Source: a virus. From it: DNA of 33,018 nt. Made by a program: the position numbers and the translations under genes. The notes beneath the pieces were generated by a model. The model was not told the DNA's origin. It worked only from the letters and a program-made list of their open reading frames with translations, and did not search any database. The DNA lies in the IMG/VR virus record IMGVR_UViG_3300035698_003700, positions 1-33,018 of that record; one strand, written 5' to 3'. Shown here piece after piece: positions 1-8,985 of this stretch. Positions within the stretch are counted from its first letter, which is position 1, and each line of letters starts with the position of its first letter.

Positions 1-1718
1 AGAATTATACCATTCCCAGTCATTAAGTTTGGCCTGATGTTGCAACCGCCAATCGCATCGGCAGCGAATATCTGAGAGCCACCATCATCTTCAAGTACGA
101 TGTCATTTATGCTTGCACTGCCAGCTTTTCTAACATCCACTCCGCTCATTTGTATGACTGCGCCAAGGTTCGCTTTCACGCCGTTTGTGGTCCATCCGGT
201 TATGGTAGAATTGTCAATGTTGACTACCCCGCTATTAGCCACAACACCCCTGTTAGTACATCCGACTAGAATGGCGTTGATGGCATTCACCATACCTCCC
301 TCGTTGACAGAGATGCCTATCACACTCCCCGTGACATCTACTCCCCTAGCCTGGATCGTGCCTCCACGCCTGACTCTCAGTGCCGCAGTTGTGCCAGAGG
401 CTAATACGTCCGCTGCCGTAGCAGTGATCAGGCCACCATCGTAGGCATATAACGCATAGTTACCAGTACACCCATCACAGGTACTTTCGATGGCTTGTAC
501 ATGCCCTCCGTCAGTGGCGAGGATAGCATTTTCTGTACAGTTTGAAGCATCTGCTTGAAACGCCCCTACAAAACCTCCGTCAATAGCTCTCAGCCCTATG
601 CCAGAGCCTGACACATCCGTGCCTGACGCTGATACTTTACCAGCACCAGTGCAAGCTATGGCCGTTCCAGTAGAACCAGAGAAATCACTACCAGTCAAGC
701 TAACATACGCGGTCCCAACTGCAATCCCAGAAGTGCATCCTGTAGCGACAATTCCGGCACCTGATAGAAACGAAGCGTTGGACACTCTGACGCCTATACC
801 ACTATCACTCCATATCGTATCCTGTGCCCAGACTGTTGAGCCCAGACTGACTTCCAATCCTCGATATAACGACCCTTTACACCCTGACTCAAACTCGAAA
901 TTACCTCTCGACAATTTGTATTGAAAACCTATAGTGTTAACTGCTGCTCCGGTGGTATTAAAGATGAACAAAGCGTCTATATTGGGAGCAAACGAATTGT
1001 AGAAACAAAACGCTGGATAAGCACTGTCACCTTTGAGGCTTGTCTTTCCCGGAGTGCCGCCGCCATCTCTAACAACGCCTTGATCGTATAATTGTGTTGT
1101 CATGCTCGCTCGATCAATCACAACCTCTGCGTCCACCGAAGTGATTCTAACCCAAGAGAGATCTTTGTTGAACACAAAGACCTGTTCTTCCATCACAAAA
1201 CCAGTGAGCAACTGAATGGTCGTGAAATACGCTACAGGTTCGTATTGAGGCTTGTATCGTTCAGCATATTCAATTGCCTCCGCAATGGTCACAAAGTCGC
1301 CCGCCGCACCAACGGTTATAACTTTATCAGCGTTATACAGCCTTGGCTGCACCTGCCAGTCAGTACCATCGCCAACTAATATTGAACCATTTGTAGCATC
1401 TCCTGAAGCTACTTGTTTACCTTCAACAGCCATTTTACCAGCACTATCTCTTGATAAAGTGGTATCAGTAGGATCACCAAGTTCTATTGTGTCTACGTAC
1501 ATTGTATTATCTCCAGGAAACGGAACAAAATCACCATTTGAATCTTTTGCATATATTTTATTTCCAACATAAAGATCAGCTAGTACATTTTTATCAGCAC
1601 CAAAGTCTTGTTTTATAACTCGTTCCAGATCCTCTAAATATAATCTAAGATCATAATCTATAGAATCTGGTATTCTAGAAGATATATTGATATTATTTAC
1701 TCTTGAGTCAGTAGCCAT
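1..1718 (-). CDS. Tail fibre/tailspike with beta-helix domain, C-terminus off window
   Basis: The frame opens with ATG at 1718, two bases after the stop of the upstream gene, and stays open to base 1, so at least 572 residues are present and the C-terminus is missing. It begins MATDSRVNNINIS. At about residues 135-155 it carries ITVGAAGDFVTIAEAIEYAE, a phrase typical of phage tailspikes at the entry to a pectate-lyase-like right-handed beta-helix. After that come many short Gly/Ser/Thr/Asn-rich rungs (for example VTATGCTSGIAVG-like and DGGHVQAIEST), as expected for a parallel beta-helix. Role inferred: receptor binding or surface glycan degradation at the tail tip. The N-terminal ~110 codons are AT-rich like their neighbours. 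From about position 1345 leftwards the coding becomes clearly more GC-rich, which suggests that the distal domain was acquired as a module. Confidence 0.75.
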   Translation of the reverse strand, partial: MATDSRVNNINISSRIPDSIDYDLRLYLEDLERVIKQDFGADKNVLADLYVGNKIYAKDSNGDFVPFPGDNTMYVDTIELGDPTDTTLSRDSAGKMAVEGKQVASGDATNGSILVGDGTDWQVQPRLYNADKVITVGAAGDFVTIAEAIEYAERYKPQYEPVAYFTTIQLLTGFVMEEQVFVFNKDLSWVRITSVDAEVVIDRASMTTQLYDQGVVRDGGGTPGKTSLKGDSAYPAFCFYNSFAPNIDALFIFNTTGAAVNTIGFQYKLSRGNFEFESGCKGSLYRGLEVSLGSTVWAQDTIWSDSGIGVRVSNASFLSGAGIVATGCTSGIAVGTAYVSLTGSDFSGSTGTAIACTGAGKVSASGTDVSGSGIGLRAIDGGFVGAFQADASNCTENAILATDGGHVQAIESTCDGCTGNYALYAYDGGLITATAADVLASGTTAALRVRRGGTIQARGVDVTGSVIGISVNEGGMVNAINAILVGCTNRGVVANSGVVNIDNSTITGWTTNGVKANLGAVIQMSGVDVRKAGSASINDIVLEDDGGSQIFAADAIGGCNIRPNLMTGNGII

Positions 1719-1720
1719 TA

Positions 1721-3343
1721 TTATCTCTCACTAGCCGAAGTAATTCCGACATTTATAACACCACGCAATTGAAAATCTTTGCTTGAATCCTGGAACAATC
1801 TAAACCGGATTCGTCTAGACGATACGTCCAGTGGTTTTTTATATGTAGCCCAGTTGCTCGTAATGCTGACTGGTGAATCAACAAGCGTTATGTAGTTGTT
1901 TCCACCATCTGTTGAATACTGAATGCCAATGGATGCAGAAGCTATAGTTGATAGACACTCGAATGATACCCAGATTGATCTGAATATATTCTCAGCAGGA
2001 TCAAGTCGAATGTCTTCAGTAACATAGTGACAAGATATATCAGTGCCAGAATCTGTTCCAGTTTGTTCGTCTAGTTTGAAAACATATCCAGTGTCACTTA
2101 TAAAGCATGTGATCGGGTATCCTGATTCTCCAAACGAGTCATCACAATAAAAAGACACTTCATCGCAATAGTAAGTTGCATATGGTGCATCATCACAATA
2201 AGCTTCATCAGTAGATATTAATGGGTTTGTTCCTCGCATACTATGTGCAAATTCATAATACTCCCAAGGATTCCCAGGTAATGCATAGTTGATAACATAA
2301 AAGCTTTTTGGATAAGTACTAGAAGATGTCGGAAATCCGAAAAACAGTTTTTGTCTATTATAGTCTAAGTCACTTATGATCTTAGCTTTATTTGATACTG
2401 ACATTCTATCAAATAAGTCTTGAGATATGCTGTGTCCAATATCGACAATCTGTTTTCCGCCACGATATTGATAAATTCTTTGATCAGTTCCTAAGAAATA
2501 ATGTTGCCCATTTACTTTTGATACTGCACGATTCGCAAATAGTCCTGTGTCATTGATAACGGTCGGGCTATTAAATATCAGTGTTCCACCTACATACGAA
2601 ACACTAGTAATGCTAAATTCGCTATAAACTATTAGATCATATCCGAGCTTCATAGCTCGTTGAATATCGCCTATTGAATCAGTAAGATTAATTTCACCAG
2701 ATGTTCCTGATACCCACTCATCAATGTTGCCAGCACTCGAGTATGCAAAGTTCTTTACATGCTTAGCTGAGTCTGTAAAGTCCAGAATAAAAAAGTGATT
2801 CCAGAACTCTTCGATAGATCGAGCCGATGCAAAGCTAGTAAATCCAGTTGTCAGTGCCTGAAACTTATCATTAGATTGCCCTTCAAAGTAGAACATTTCT
2901 TCAACACCATTAGTTATTACTAGTGCTGTACCACCATTGTTAGTAAATTCTGCAGTATCAGTAGCTAAAGATATTATCCAATTATTATTTACATCACCAG
3001 TAAAATCTCCAGCAGCAGGTGTAATATCATCCCACTCATCATTACTAAAATCATAGTGATAAGCATTAGTTGTTGTCAATGCTATTAAATGTTCATTTCC
3101 TCTTGGATCAACATAAGATGTTAGTTCCATCCCAACACCAGTCAGTGGCAAACTAGTACATCCGACTTCAGTATAGCCAAGACGCTTTCGTATCCGTGTT
3201 CCGTCTATGACCATGTTCTTCATATCTGGACTATAGTTGCCTTCAAATCCCAGTGACTCGTCTCGGTTATTGATTCCACCGATTCGAGTTCCTGGAATAT
3301 TGTGTGCAACCGGTATAGTAATTGTACTATAGTCTGTAGCCAT
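1721..3343 (-). CDS. Large virion protein, probable tail hub/nozzle (beta-propeller-like)
   Basis: 540 residues. The start at 3343 overlaps the stop of the preceding gene by one base (TAATG). The N-terminus (MATDYSTITIPVAHNIPG, then NYSPDMKNMVIDGTRIRKRLGY) matches a layout common in podovirus tail hub or nozzle proteins, where an opening 'list of variables' segment ends in R-x-R-x-GY and is followed by repeated beta-rich blocks. The rest is rich in Y/F/W, Gly and beta-strand-like stretches with no membrane segment. P22 gp10 and T7 gp12 are the functional analogues I have in mind; I infer this from architecture and gene order (adaptor, small structural gene, this gene, tail fibre), not from a detected homologue. 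Cys-rich CDDxxxATYYCDE region at about residues 385-405 is unusual. Confidence 0.55.
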   Translation of the reverse strand: MATDYSTITIPVAHNIPGTRIGGINNRDESLGFEGNYSPDMKNMVIDGTRIRKRLGYTEVGCTSLPLTGVGMELTSYVDPRGNEHLIALTTTNAYHYDFSNDEWDDITPAAGDFTGDVNNNWIISLATDTAEFTNNGGTALVITNGVEEMFYFEGQSNDKFQALTTGFTSFASARSIEEFWNHFFILDFTDSAKHVKNFAYSSAGNIDEWVSGTSGEINLTDSIGDIQRAMKLGYDLIVYSEFSITSVSYVGGTLIFNSPTVINDTGLFANRAVSKVNGQHYFLGTDQRIYQYRGGKQIVDIGHSISQDLFDRMSVSNKAKIISDLDYNRQKLFFGFPTSSSTYPKSFYVINYALPGNPWEYYEFAHSMRGTNPLISTDEAYCDDAPYATYYCDEVSFYCDDSFGESGYPITCFISDTGYVFKLDEQTGTDSGTDISCHYVTEDIRLDPAENIFRSIWVSFECLSTIASASIGIQYSTDGGNNYITLVDSPVSITSNWATYKKPLDVSSRRIRFRLFQDSSKDFQLRGVINVGITSASER

Positions 3344-4134
3344 TATTGTGCCACCAATCCACCTATCCCATTAGGTATCCAACTATATTCAGATATACTG
3401 ATATTTGCTACAACTTTTACATAGTTGTCTTTTGGAACCGGAACCGTTACGCCACCCCAAGTATTGTCAGCATCTGCATCTTTACGTCTAACAGTTGTAG
3501 GGGGATTAAATGTATCAGCATAGCAGGATATATTACCAGCCCCACAATTTGCCATTACAAATCCATCAGCTTGAGCTTTGTAGACAGTGCTATTTGATAA
3601 TGCAGCCGCAACAGTATCAACTGCTGTATAGTCTCCGAATCTATTATTAATATTTACAGTCCCAGTTGAAGCAGCAATTGTAAAATCTGCTGTATCCAGT
3701 TGACCGACATGCATAGCCTGACCGGTCTGAGTTGCAGCGGCTACACTTGCAAGTACTCGTGATCCCATATCACAGTCAGTATCAGCCTGTAAACTTTGAA
3801 CAGCAACACGATTAAATCCTGTGCTGATACCAGCCGATGTTGCAATATAAACTCTTAGAAGATTGTCAGATCCAGTCAATATTGCCAATCTTCCATCATC
3901 AGATGTTGCCGATGTATCTAGACCATTGCCAGCTGGATCTGTACCTGGTGCAGCAGAGTCCAAGTATACTCGTGCAGAACCTTTAGAATGCTCGCCACCA
4001 GCATTGCTTGTAGATGGATTTACATGCTCTTTAGATATTACGATCTTAGCCATAGACGTGACGTCTCGGATTTCGCCGGGAATGCTTCCTATTAGCGTAT
4101 GATCTACTGGTTTGGTTACGTCCCAATCAGCCAT
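3343..4134 (-). CDS. Virion-associated structural protein, possible fibre/adaptor-associated
   Basis: 263 residues, starting MADWDVTKPVDHTLIGSIPG. The DHTLIGSIPGEIR opening followed by a 'GGEHSKGSARVYLDS' stretch is a pattern seen in many podovirus structural genes located beside the tail fibre. The remainder is Ala/Ser/Thr/Asp-rich, beta-like and lacks Lys-rich or membrane segments. The ribosome site AAGGAT lies a few bases upstream of ATG. A copy of the palindrome/CGAGCAA repeat (4145-4175) fills the whole gap between the preceding stop and this start. Its stop overlaps the next start, so translation of the two is probably coupled. Exact role unknown. Confidence 0.55.
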   Translation of the reverse strand: MADWDVTKPVDHTLIGSIPGEIRDVTSMAKIVISKEHVNPSTSNAGGEHSKGSARVYLDSAAPGTDPAGNGLDTSATSDDGRLAILTGSDNLLRVYIATSAGISTGFNRVAVQSLQADTDCDMGSRVLASVAAATQTGQAMHVGQLDTADFTIAASTGTVNINNRFGDYTAVDTVAAALSNSTVYKAQADGFVMANCGAGNISCYADTFNPPTTVRRKDADADNTWGGVTVPVPKDNYVKVVANISISEYSWIPNGIGGLVAQ

Positions 4135-4144
4135 TTTATTATCC

Positions 4145-4175
4145 TTTGCTCGTATTCATTTAATGAATATGATTA
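4145..4175 (-). repeat. Palindrome/CGAGCAA repeat, copy 1
   Basis: On the plus strand it reads TTTGCTCG then TATTCATTTAATGAATA then TGATTA. The middle part can fold as a 7-bp stem with a TTA loop. The 31 bases are identical to copy 2 at 13788-13818. It starts directly after the TGA stop of the adaptor gene (4176-4178) and leads into the ribosome site of the next gene. Related copies lie at 19493, 20104, 23058 and 30711. Its position fits either an intercistronic regulatory hairpin or an inserted palindromic element. Confidence 0.85.
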
Positions 4176-4925
4176 TCAATTATCGAACCACAATACAGAG
4201 TTGCCTTGATTCGGCGCTCCATCAATATTGTTTGTTACTGACAATCCGAATCCATTGCCATTTAGTCCTGATCTGCCTGATTGCAAGTAATGCATCCAAG
4301 CAGTCTTGTCAGTATTAACTGCATCTAACAGTGTGCCACCGATTTTGCCCTGCTCGAATCTAGCTCCAAGACATATGTTCTTCCAGAATTTATACTGTTC
4401 TTGTTGCTCAATAGATAGAAAAAGAAAAGCCGTTACATACTGAGTTACAAATATATCTAATAGTTCTATCGGGCACTCAGTGCTGTCGTCTGTAAATGTT
4501 TGATAAGTTGTCGCACGAGTCTTGAGTGTTAGATTTGATTCGGCTGGTCTGTCGAACATTATACTGGGCTTATCCCACAAAGCATTAGCAGGCCAGCCCT
4601 TGAAGTTACTGGCCGGATTCACTGCGTTGTTGTCGAACCAGAATCGTCCTCTTAATAGCAATGGCTTATATCGCGTGCCACTAGTCTGAACGATTCTGGC
4701 ATCAACAACATTGTGAAGATTTGATATTGAACTGGACAAGTCTACAGAAGTCGAATCTTCAACAATAACTGTACTGTACTCTGCAGATGCGTCAAAAAAT
4801 GCCTGGTGATTCAATGCAACTCGAAGTGCTTCATCGCAAAGTGTTTCAATCAGTGTAGCTTTTTCTGTGCCTCGCCCAGTGTAACTATCTACAACTGTCT
4901 TAATTTGACTTCTAGTTCTTGCCAT
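4176..4925 (-). CDS. Head-tail adaptor (tail accessory/gp4-like) protein
   Basis: Start taken as ATG at 4925 (MARTRSQIKTVVDSYTG), two bases after the stop of the gene before. A longer frame adds ten residues (MCCRIFGILI) but would overlap that gene and lacks a ribosome site. 249 residues. An N-terminal helical segment (LIETLCDEALRVALNH) is followed by beta-rich sequence, then KPSIMFDRPAESNLTLKTRA and CPIELLDIFVTQYVTAFLFL. This is the usual plan of phage head-to-tail adaptor proteins: Pxxx.F.P..., a strand, then a helix pair that docks on the portal. Inferred role: extends the portal ring so that the tail hub can attach. Confidence 0.55.
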   Translation of the reverse strand: MARTRSQIKTVVDSYTGRGTEKATLIETLCDEALRVALNHQAFFDASAEYSTVIVEDSTSVDLSSSISNLHNVVDARIVQTSGTRYKPLLLRGRFWFDNNAVNPASNFKGWPANALWDKPSIMFDRPAESNLTLKTRATTYQTFTDDSTECPIELLDIFVTQYVTAFLFLSIEQQEQYKFWKNICLGARFEQGKIGGTLLDAVNTDKTAWMHYLQSGRSGLNGNGFGLSVTNNIDGAPNQGNSVLWFDN

Positions 4926-4927
4926 AA

Positions 4928-5434
4928 TTAAAATCCCGAAAATTCTACAACACAATCTCCATCAAAAGTTCCATATCCATGGAATACTACGTTTTCGTAT
5001 CCACAACTATCGAACACACCTCTGGCACATTGATCAGCTCCAGGAGCAGCAGTATAAGTATCTTTCAGAAACAATGTTGTACTTGCCCAAGTAATTGTAT
5101 CAGCAAAAACAAGACCTGTCACAACTCCGTTTTCATCAAACTCTGCTTGCTGTCCTGCTATTACATCAAGTGTTCCAATCTTAATAAGATTGTCATCGTT
5201 TTTTCTAGTTCCGTAGACATCAATGTCTACATCAAAGTTATTAGTTCCAAGTTTGAACAGAAACTCTATAGCATTGATTCCTTGTCCAAGCTTAGCTACA
5301 ACTACATTGTCTAATAAACTTGCACTTGCCAAGCTTCGTTCAGCAACGCCAAGTGCTGAGTCTGCTGCCGCTGCCGTTGCATCTATTGTTCCAGCATTAA
5401 CCCATCTAGTTCTACTAGTATTTACTGTATCCAT
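4928..5434 (-). CDS. Small virion protein of unknown function
   Basis: 168 residues, start MDTVNTSRTRWVNAG. Not recognised. The N-terminal third is Ala-rich and helical (ATAAAADSALGVAERSLAS); the rest is beta-like with a hydrophobic, Gly-rich C-terminus. No zinc, membrane or nucleotide-binding motif is visible. It lies between an 87-aa virion-type gene and the head-tail adaptor, with gaps of 11 and 2 bases, so it belongs to the structural operon. A minor capsid, tail fibre support or decoration role is possible. Confidence 0.5.
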   Translation of the reverse strand: MDTVNTSRTRWVNAGTIDATAAAADSALGVAERSLASASLLDNVVVAKLGQGINAIEFLFKLGTNNFDVDIDVYGTRKNDDNLIKIGTLDVIAGQQAEFDENGVVTGLVFADTITWASTTLFLKDTYTAAPGADQCARGVFDSCGYENVVFHGYGTFDGDCVVEFSGF

Positions 5435-5445
5435 AATAGTATCCC

Positions 5446-5709
5446 TTAGCTAGATGCAGTCATATTGACATATGTAGTAGCGGTAATATACCTGTATACA
5501 TCGTTATTGGTTGTATCAAGTATAAGATCATTAGCAACCATGCCAGTCGGGATAGCCCCAGCAGGCACGCCTGCATTAGTCCACAATGATCGTGTGATTC
5601 TGGACTTAGTGTTTCCACCGCGAGGAAGCTCTACATCTGCATCCCCATTGATCGCAGCTAGGATCTTCGTCCAAATCCTGTGTTTATTCTTTGCTAGTGT
5701 AATAGCCAT
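5446..5709 (-). CDS. Small virion-type protein, unknown
   Basis: 87 residues, start MAITLAKNKHRIWTKIL. The ribosome site AGGAG sits inside the last codons of the upstream aminotransferase gene, with good spacing to ATG 5709. The C-terminal half (PTGMVANDLILDTTNNDVYR, then YITATTYVNM) resembles short beta-structured phage decoration or fibre-linked modules that read 'ndlilDtttndvYr...'. Function not known. Confidence 0.5.
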   Translation of the reverse strand: MAITLAKNKHRIWTKILAAINGDADVELPRGGNTKSRITRSLWTNAGVPAGAIPTGMVANDLILDTTNNDVYRYITATTYVNMTASS

Positions 5710-5711
5710 CT

Positions 5712-6803
5712 TTAATAACTCCTAACCGTTTCAATAATATGATCTAAGTTTTCTAAGTTTACCCACCATCCACAAGGAATACAAACTTGCCTTGAAGCAA
5801 AGCTATCTACTCCTGGCAATGGTCTGGCAAACTCACTAAATACTGTTTTGGTATGATTCGGCAGATGTACTCTGCTTGATTCAATATCTTTTGACTTCAT
5901 ATATGCAATGAAATCATCCGGATCATCTACTAGCATTGAGAACAGCCAATACGATGATACGCTGTGATACTCATAGTCCAGTAATTCTACTGTTGAAAGA
6001 TCCTTAAATGCTGATCTCATTTTCTCAGCATTAGATCGACTGGCATCCATAGTCCCATGAACATAAGAAAAGTTCTCTATTCCAATCGTAGCTGATATGT
6101 CGTTCATATGGAACTTATAGCCCCAGTCATACATATCCTGATAGCATCTCATGGATGAACCAGCATCCCGATCAAGATAGAACCAACGCATTTTCTTAGC
6201 TTCAACATACTTGTCGTGATTACTCAACAACAGTGCTCCACCGTCTCCGGTCGTCAAATGCTTAATAGCCTGAAAGCTAAAACAAACATAATCACCAAAG
6301 AATCCAACCGGGTTGTTTCTATAGTAGGATAAAAATGCATGAGCTGCATCTTCGATTATTGGAACATGATAATCATCTTTGAGCTTTCTTAGCTTTTGCA
6401 TATCACACGGGTAGCCTGCCCAATGAACACACATAATAGCTTTGACTGAAAACTGATCCAATAATTCTTTGACACTTTCCGGATCAATGTTGCCAGTTTT
6501 AGGATTAATGTCTGCCCAAAGTATTTTTGCTCCAAGTGACAGAATCGGCATATTGGTTGCAAGACAAGTCATCGGAGTTGATATTACATAGTCATTATGC
6601 CCTACACCTGCAAGCCTCAATGCTAACGTAATCGCAGCCGTTCCACTATTAGTCGCTACTACACGCGGATTACCAACATTGTCTGCAACTAATGTTTCAA
6701 ATCTTTTTACTTGTGGCCCTTCACCAACATAGCCGGACTCTAGAACTGGTTTTAATTTCTTAGTTACATTCGGACTCATTGTTACTTTAAATAGAGGTAT
6801 CAT
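5712..6803 (-). CDS. DegT/DnrJ/EryC1-type PLP-dependent sugar aminotransferase
   Basis: 363 residues, close to the usual size of the DegT/DnrJ/EryC1/StrS family. These enzymes use PLP to move an amino group from glutamate to a nucleotide-linked keto-sugar. Visible landmarks are YVGEGPQVKRFE (residues 25-36), NSGTAAITLAL near 52-62 (phosphate cup), the EDAAHAF motif at 151-157 whose Asp152 should pair with the PLP ring nitrogen, and SFQAIKHLTTGDGG at 176-189 with Lys181 as the expected Schiff-base lysine. The key residues are therefore intact. It is the last gene of a four-gene sugar cassette inside the virion operon, and its start overlaps the methyltransferase stop (TAATG). Substrate unknown. 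Confidence 0.88.
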   Translation of the reverse strand: MIPLFKVTMSPNVTKKLKPVLESGYVGEGPQVKRFETLVADNVGNPRVVATNSGTAAITLALRLAGVGHNDYVISTPMTCLATNMPILSLGAKILWADINPKTGNIDPESVKELLDQFSVKAIMCVHWAGYPCDMQKLRKLKDDYHVPIIEDAAHAFLSYYRNNPVGFFGDYVCFSFQAIKHLTTGDGGALLLSNHDKYVEAKKMRWFYLDRDAGSSMRCYQDMYDWGYKFHMNDISATIGIENFSYVHGTMDASRSNAEKMRSAFKDLSTVELLDYEYHSVSSYWLFSMLVDDPDDFIAYMKSKDIESSRVHLPNHTKTVFSEFARPLPGVDSFASRQVCIPCGWWVNLENLDHIIETVRSY

Positions 6804-7369
6804 TATATGACTCCCTTCTTAGCAATTGAAACTCTTACTGGAGTTCTTCTTACGCTATACATCGGAATATCATATACGGGAACTAAATTAAACTGCTTTA
6901 ACTTTTCATTTATTATATCTTCATTAAAGCAATTTTTGTGATGCATACCTAAATCTTCTTGTGAGCCAACTAACATTTTAGTAATATAATCTAAGTCATC
7001 AGATCTTGCTAACCATCTTCTAGATATTTCATCAACACACGGATAAGCAGTTATAACATATCCGTTTGAACTCAATACTCTGAAAAATTCTGCTAAAGCT
7101 TTATCTAATTCTTCAAATGTCAAGTGTTCTATCATACATATAGATTCTATCAATTGGACGCTATTATCTTCAAACATAGACAAATCTGTAGCACTTATGT
7201 GATTAGCTCCTTTAGTAAATGGATCACAATTTACCATGCCAGCAACCAAGTTCATTCCACAGCCTAAGTTCAATCCAATATCACAACTTAGCCTTAGTTC
7301 TTTAACGAAAGAAGTTACTTCAAGACTTTTATCTTTATCAGTCATTTCATATATATTTAGAGGTATCAT
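6803..7369 (-). CDS. Class I SAM-dependent methyltransferase
   Basis: 188 residues, small for the family but with the core intact. Motif I is LNLGCG at 33-38, followed by VNCDPF with the acidic residue at 49 expected to bind the ribose of SAM. MIEHLTFEELDKALAEFFRV matches the post-I region (the EH-x-helix of type 11 methyltransferases), and VLSSNGYVITAYP matches the strand that follows. It overlaps the glycosyltransferase gene by ATGA and the aminotransferase gene by TAATG, so the cassette is translationally coupled. Likely action: O- or N-methylation of a sugar made or transferred by its neighbours (inference). Confidence 0.75.
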   Translation of the reverse strand: MIPLNIYEMTDKDKSLEVTSFVKELRLSCDIGLNLGCGMNLVAGMVNCDPFTKGANHISATDLSMFEDNSVQLIESICMIEHLTFEELDKALAEFFRVLSSNGYVITAYPCVDEISRRWLARSDDLDYITKMLVGSQEDLGMHHKNCFNEDIINEKLKQFNLVPVYDIPMYSVRRTPVRVSIAKKGVI

Positions 7370-8226
7370 CTTTTACCTCCATCAAGCATAGTTTTGTAGT
7401 CAGCAATAATATCAAACTTATTGTATTCTCTAGATTTTAAATATGCATGACAACACATATCAAAATAATGATCTGGAATATCTATCAGATCATGCATTTC
7501 TTCAATAATTTCATCAATACTATTAGCTGATATAAATTCTTTCTTTTCTTTCCACTCGCTCGTGTATCCAATCTCTGGAAATGCTATTGTCGGGATTCCG
7601 AAGCAACCAGCATTAGCTAGCTTTAATGGATTCTTCATTTCAGGCGGCATCATTGGATGTATATTAGGTGTTCTGAAACATATCTGTAAGTCAATAGAAA
7701 GATAAAAATCTATTACATCTTGTTCAGTTTTGAAATCAAAACAAGTCTTAAAGTCAATCTTTACATCATTCCATAGCCTACTAGCCAATTCATTTTTATC
7801 TAACTTTAAGTTATCTTCGTATCCGATAAATCCTGCTGTTTTGATCATTTTCTTTTCTAGCTTTTTGCATTCATAATCTACGTGAAACTCTGGTATAATC
7901 CAGATCTTGTGAAATGGCAAACGATTTTCTAAATACTGATAAGATGATTCGCCTATTGCTATTAATTCCGCATCTGGTATCTGTGATATTATTTCAAGCC
8001 CGGCACAACCATCAACTGGATCAAATATCAATCTATAGCCACCTTTGATTAATGCCTGTAATGATTCTTCTTCTGGCATAGTCTTGACAAATACAATAGT
8101 ATTGATGTCTTTGTGAAGTTCCGGCTCATCTATTCTGCAACCAAGTTCAGATACTACTTGATAACCACGTACCTGAGAACTGGCCCAGGTTTTATTTGTT
8201 ATAAACATTACATTAGGTCGGATCAT
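7366..8226 (-). CDS. GT-B-like glycosyltransferase
   Basis: 286 residues. The N-terminal half begins with VMFITNKTWASSQVRGYQV, a first Rossmann strand and loop. The C-terminal half has PPEMKNPLKLANAGCFGIPT near residues 194-213 and an acidic-Gly loop (PEIGY), the usual donor-binding region of GT-B retaining enzymes (GT4-like), including the K-x-x-NA-x-x-x-GxPxIA pattern. The protein is shorter than typical GT4 enzymes (350-400), so the N-terminal acceptor domain looks reduced. The start overlaps the upstream glycosyltransferase by 14 bases. Probably acts in the host cytoplasm on a phage protein or a host glycan. Confidence 0.6.
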   Translation of the reverse strand: MIRPNVMFITNKTWASSQVRGYQVVSELGCRIDEPELHKDINTIVFVKTMPEEESLQALIKGGYRLIFDPVDGCAGLEIISQIPDAELIAIGESSYQYLENRLPFHKIWIIPEFHVDYECKKLEKKMIKTAGFIGYEDNLKLDKNELASRLWNDVKIDFKTCFDFKTEQDVIDFYLSIDLQICFRTPNIHPMMPPEMKNPLKLANAGCFGIPTIAFPEIGYTSEWKEKKEFISANSIDEIIEEMHDLIDIPDHYFDMCCHAYLKSREYNKFDIIADYKTMLDGGKR

Positions 8227-8968
8227 AGTATACTCCTTGCTGATCGTGATTCAGCGTTCGGGTCTTTTTCAAAATATCCATTAGCTGTTTTTGCTCTTTG
8301 GCATTTTGCGGATACACTACATTATCGATTCCGTAGTGCCCAATCAAGACTCTCGTATCTATGAAACATTTCTCGCCTATATCATAGAAAGCATTGCACA
8401 AGTTTATGTCGCTTCTAAAATTATAGGGTTCTGAGTTCTTAGTAGCACTATTAAACGTATCTCTAAAATATGGTTTTTTTAGCTTTTTGAGTTTTTCAAG
8501 ATTTATTAATGTTGCTCCAAATGCACAAACGGCCACTTGATAACAACGCCCATCAAGCGGAAGCTCTGTTTGAATATATAGTCCAGTTTCATCGCGTTGA
8601 CAACATACTTGCTCATATTCGTTACCTCGCTTACAGATTAGTCCCGATACCATAGCTTCATCTCGAGTTTCCCACAAATGATCTAGTAGTTCTTTTGGAA
8701 TCAGATGATCCCCGTCAACTATCAAAAGATGGCTACAGTTGTTTTCTATAGCCATCTCTGATAGTTGATTTCGTGCTGTTGCTGCATTGAGTCCTTTACG
8801 ACCCATAAATACTAAATCATACGACCTAGCCCACTCGGCGGCACAATGCATATGATTGAAGTAAACTTCATAAGGAACATAGTTAAAGACATGAGTACAA
8901 AAGGCTACACGACCTTTAAAGTTTGTACTATTGTCTACAGTTTTCGCTTCGTGATTGTCTTTGTTCAT
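8213..8968 (-). CDS. GT-A-type glycosyltransferase (DGD motif)
   Basis: 251 residues. ATARNQLSEMAIENNCSHLL followed by IVDGDHLIP places a D-x-D metal/nucleotide-sugar motif at Asp85-Gly-Asp87, preceded by the hydrophobic strand expected of a GT-A fold. CAFGATLINLEKL and RSDINLCNAF downstream fit the acceptor side, and HYGIDN near the end may supply the late His often used as a metal ligand. AAAGGA upstream of ATG 8968 is a good ribosome site. It is the first gene of the sugar cassette and directly follows the probable capsid decoration gene, so a virion protein is a plausible acceptor (inference). Confidence 0.7.
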   Translation of the reverse strand: MNKDNHEAKTVDNSTNFKGRVAFCTHVFNYVPYEVYFNHMHCAAEWARSYDLVFMGRKGLNAATARNQLSEMAIENNCSHLLIVDGDHLIPKELLDHLWETRDEAMVSGLICKRGNEYEQVCCQRDETGLYIQTELPLDGRCYQVAVCAFGATLINLEKLKKLKKPYFRDTFNSATKNSEPYNFRSDINLCNAFYDIGEKCFIDTRVLIGHYGIDNVVYPQNAKEQKQLMDILKKTRTLNHDQQGVYYDPT

Positions 8969-8985
8969 TCAACAAGTCCTTTACT

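Noticed and set aside
100-1572. Several plus-strand open frames opposite the tail fibre
   Set aside because: Their composition (Pro/Thr/Ala-rich) mirrors the complementary fibre codons; the minus-strand frame is continuous and carries a recognisable beta-helix entry motif.
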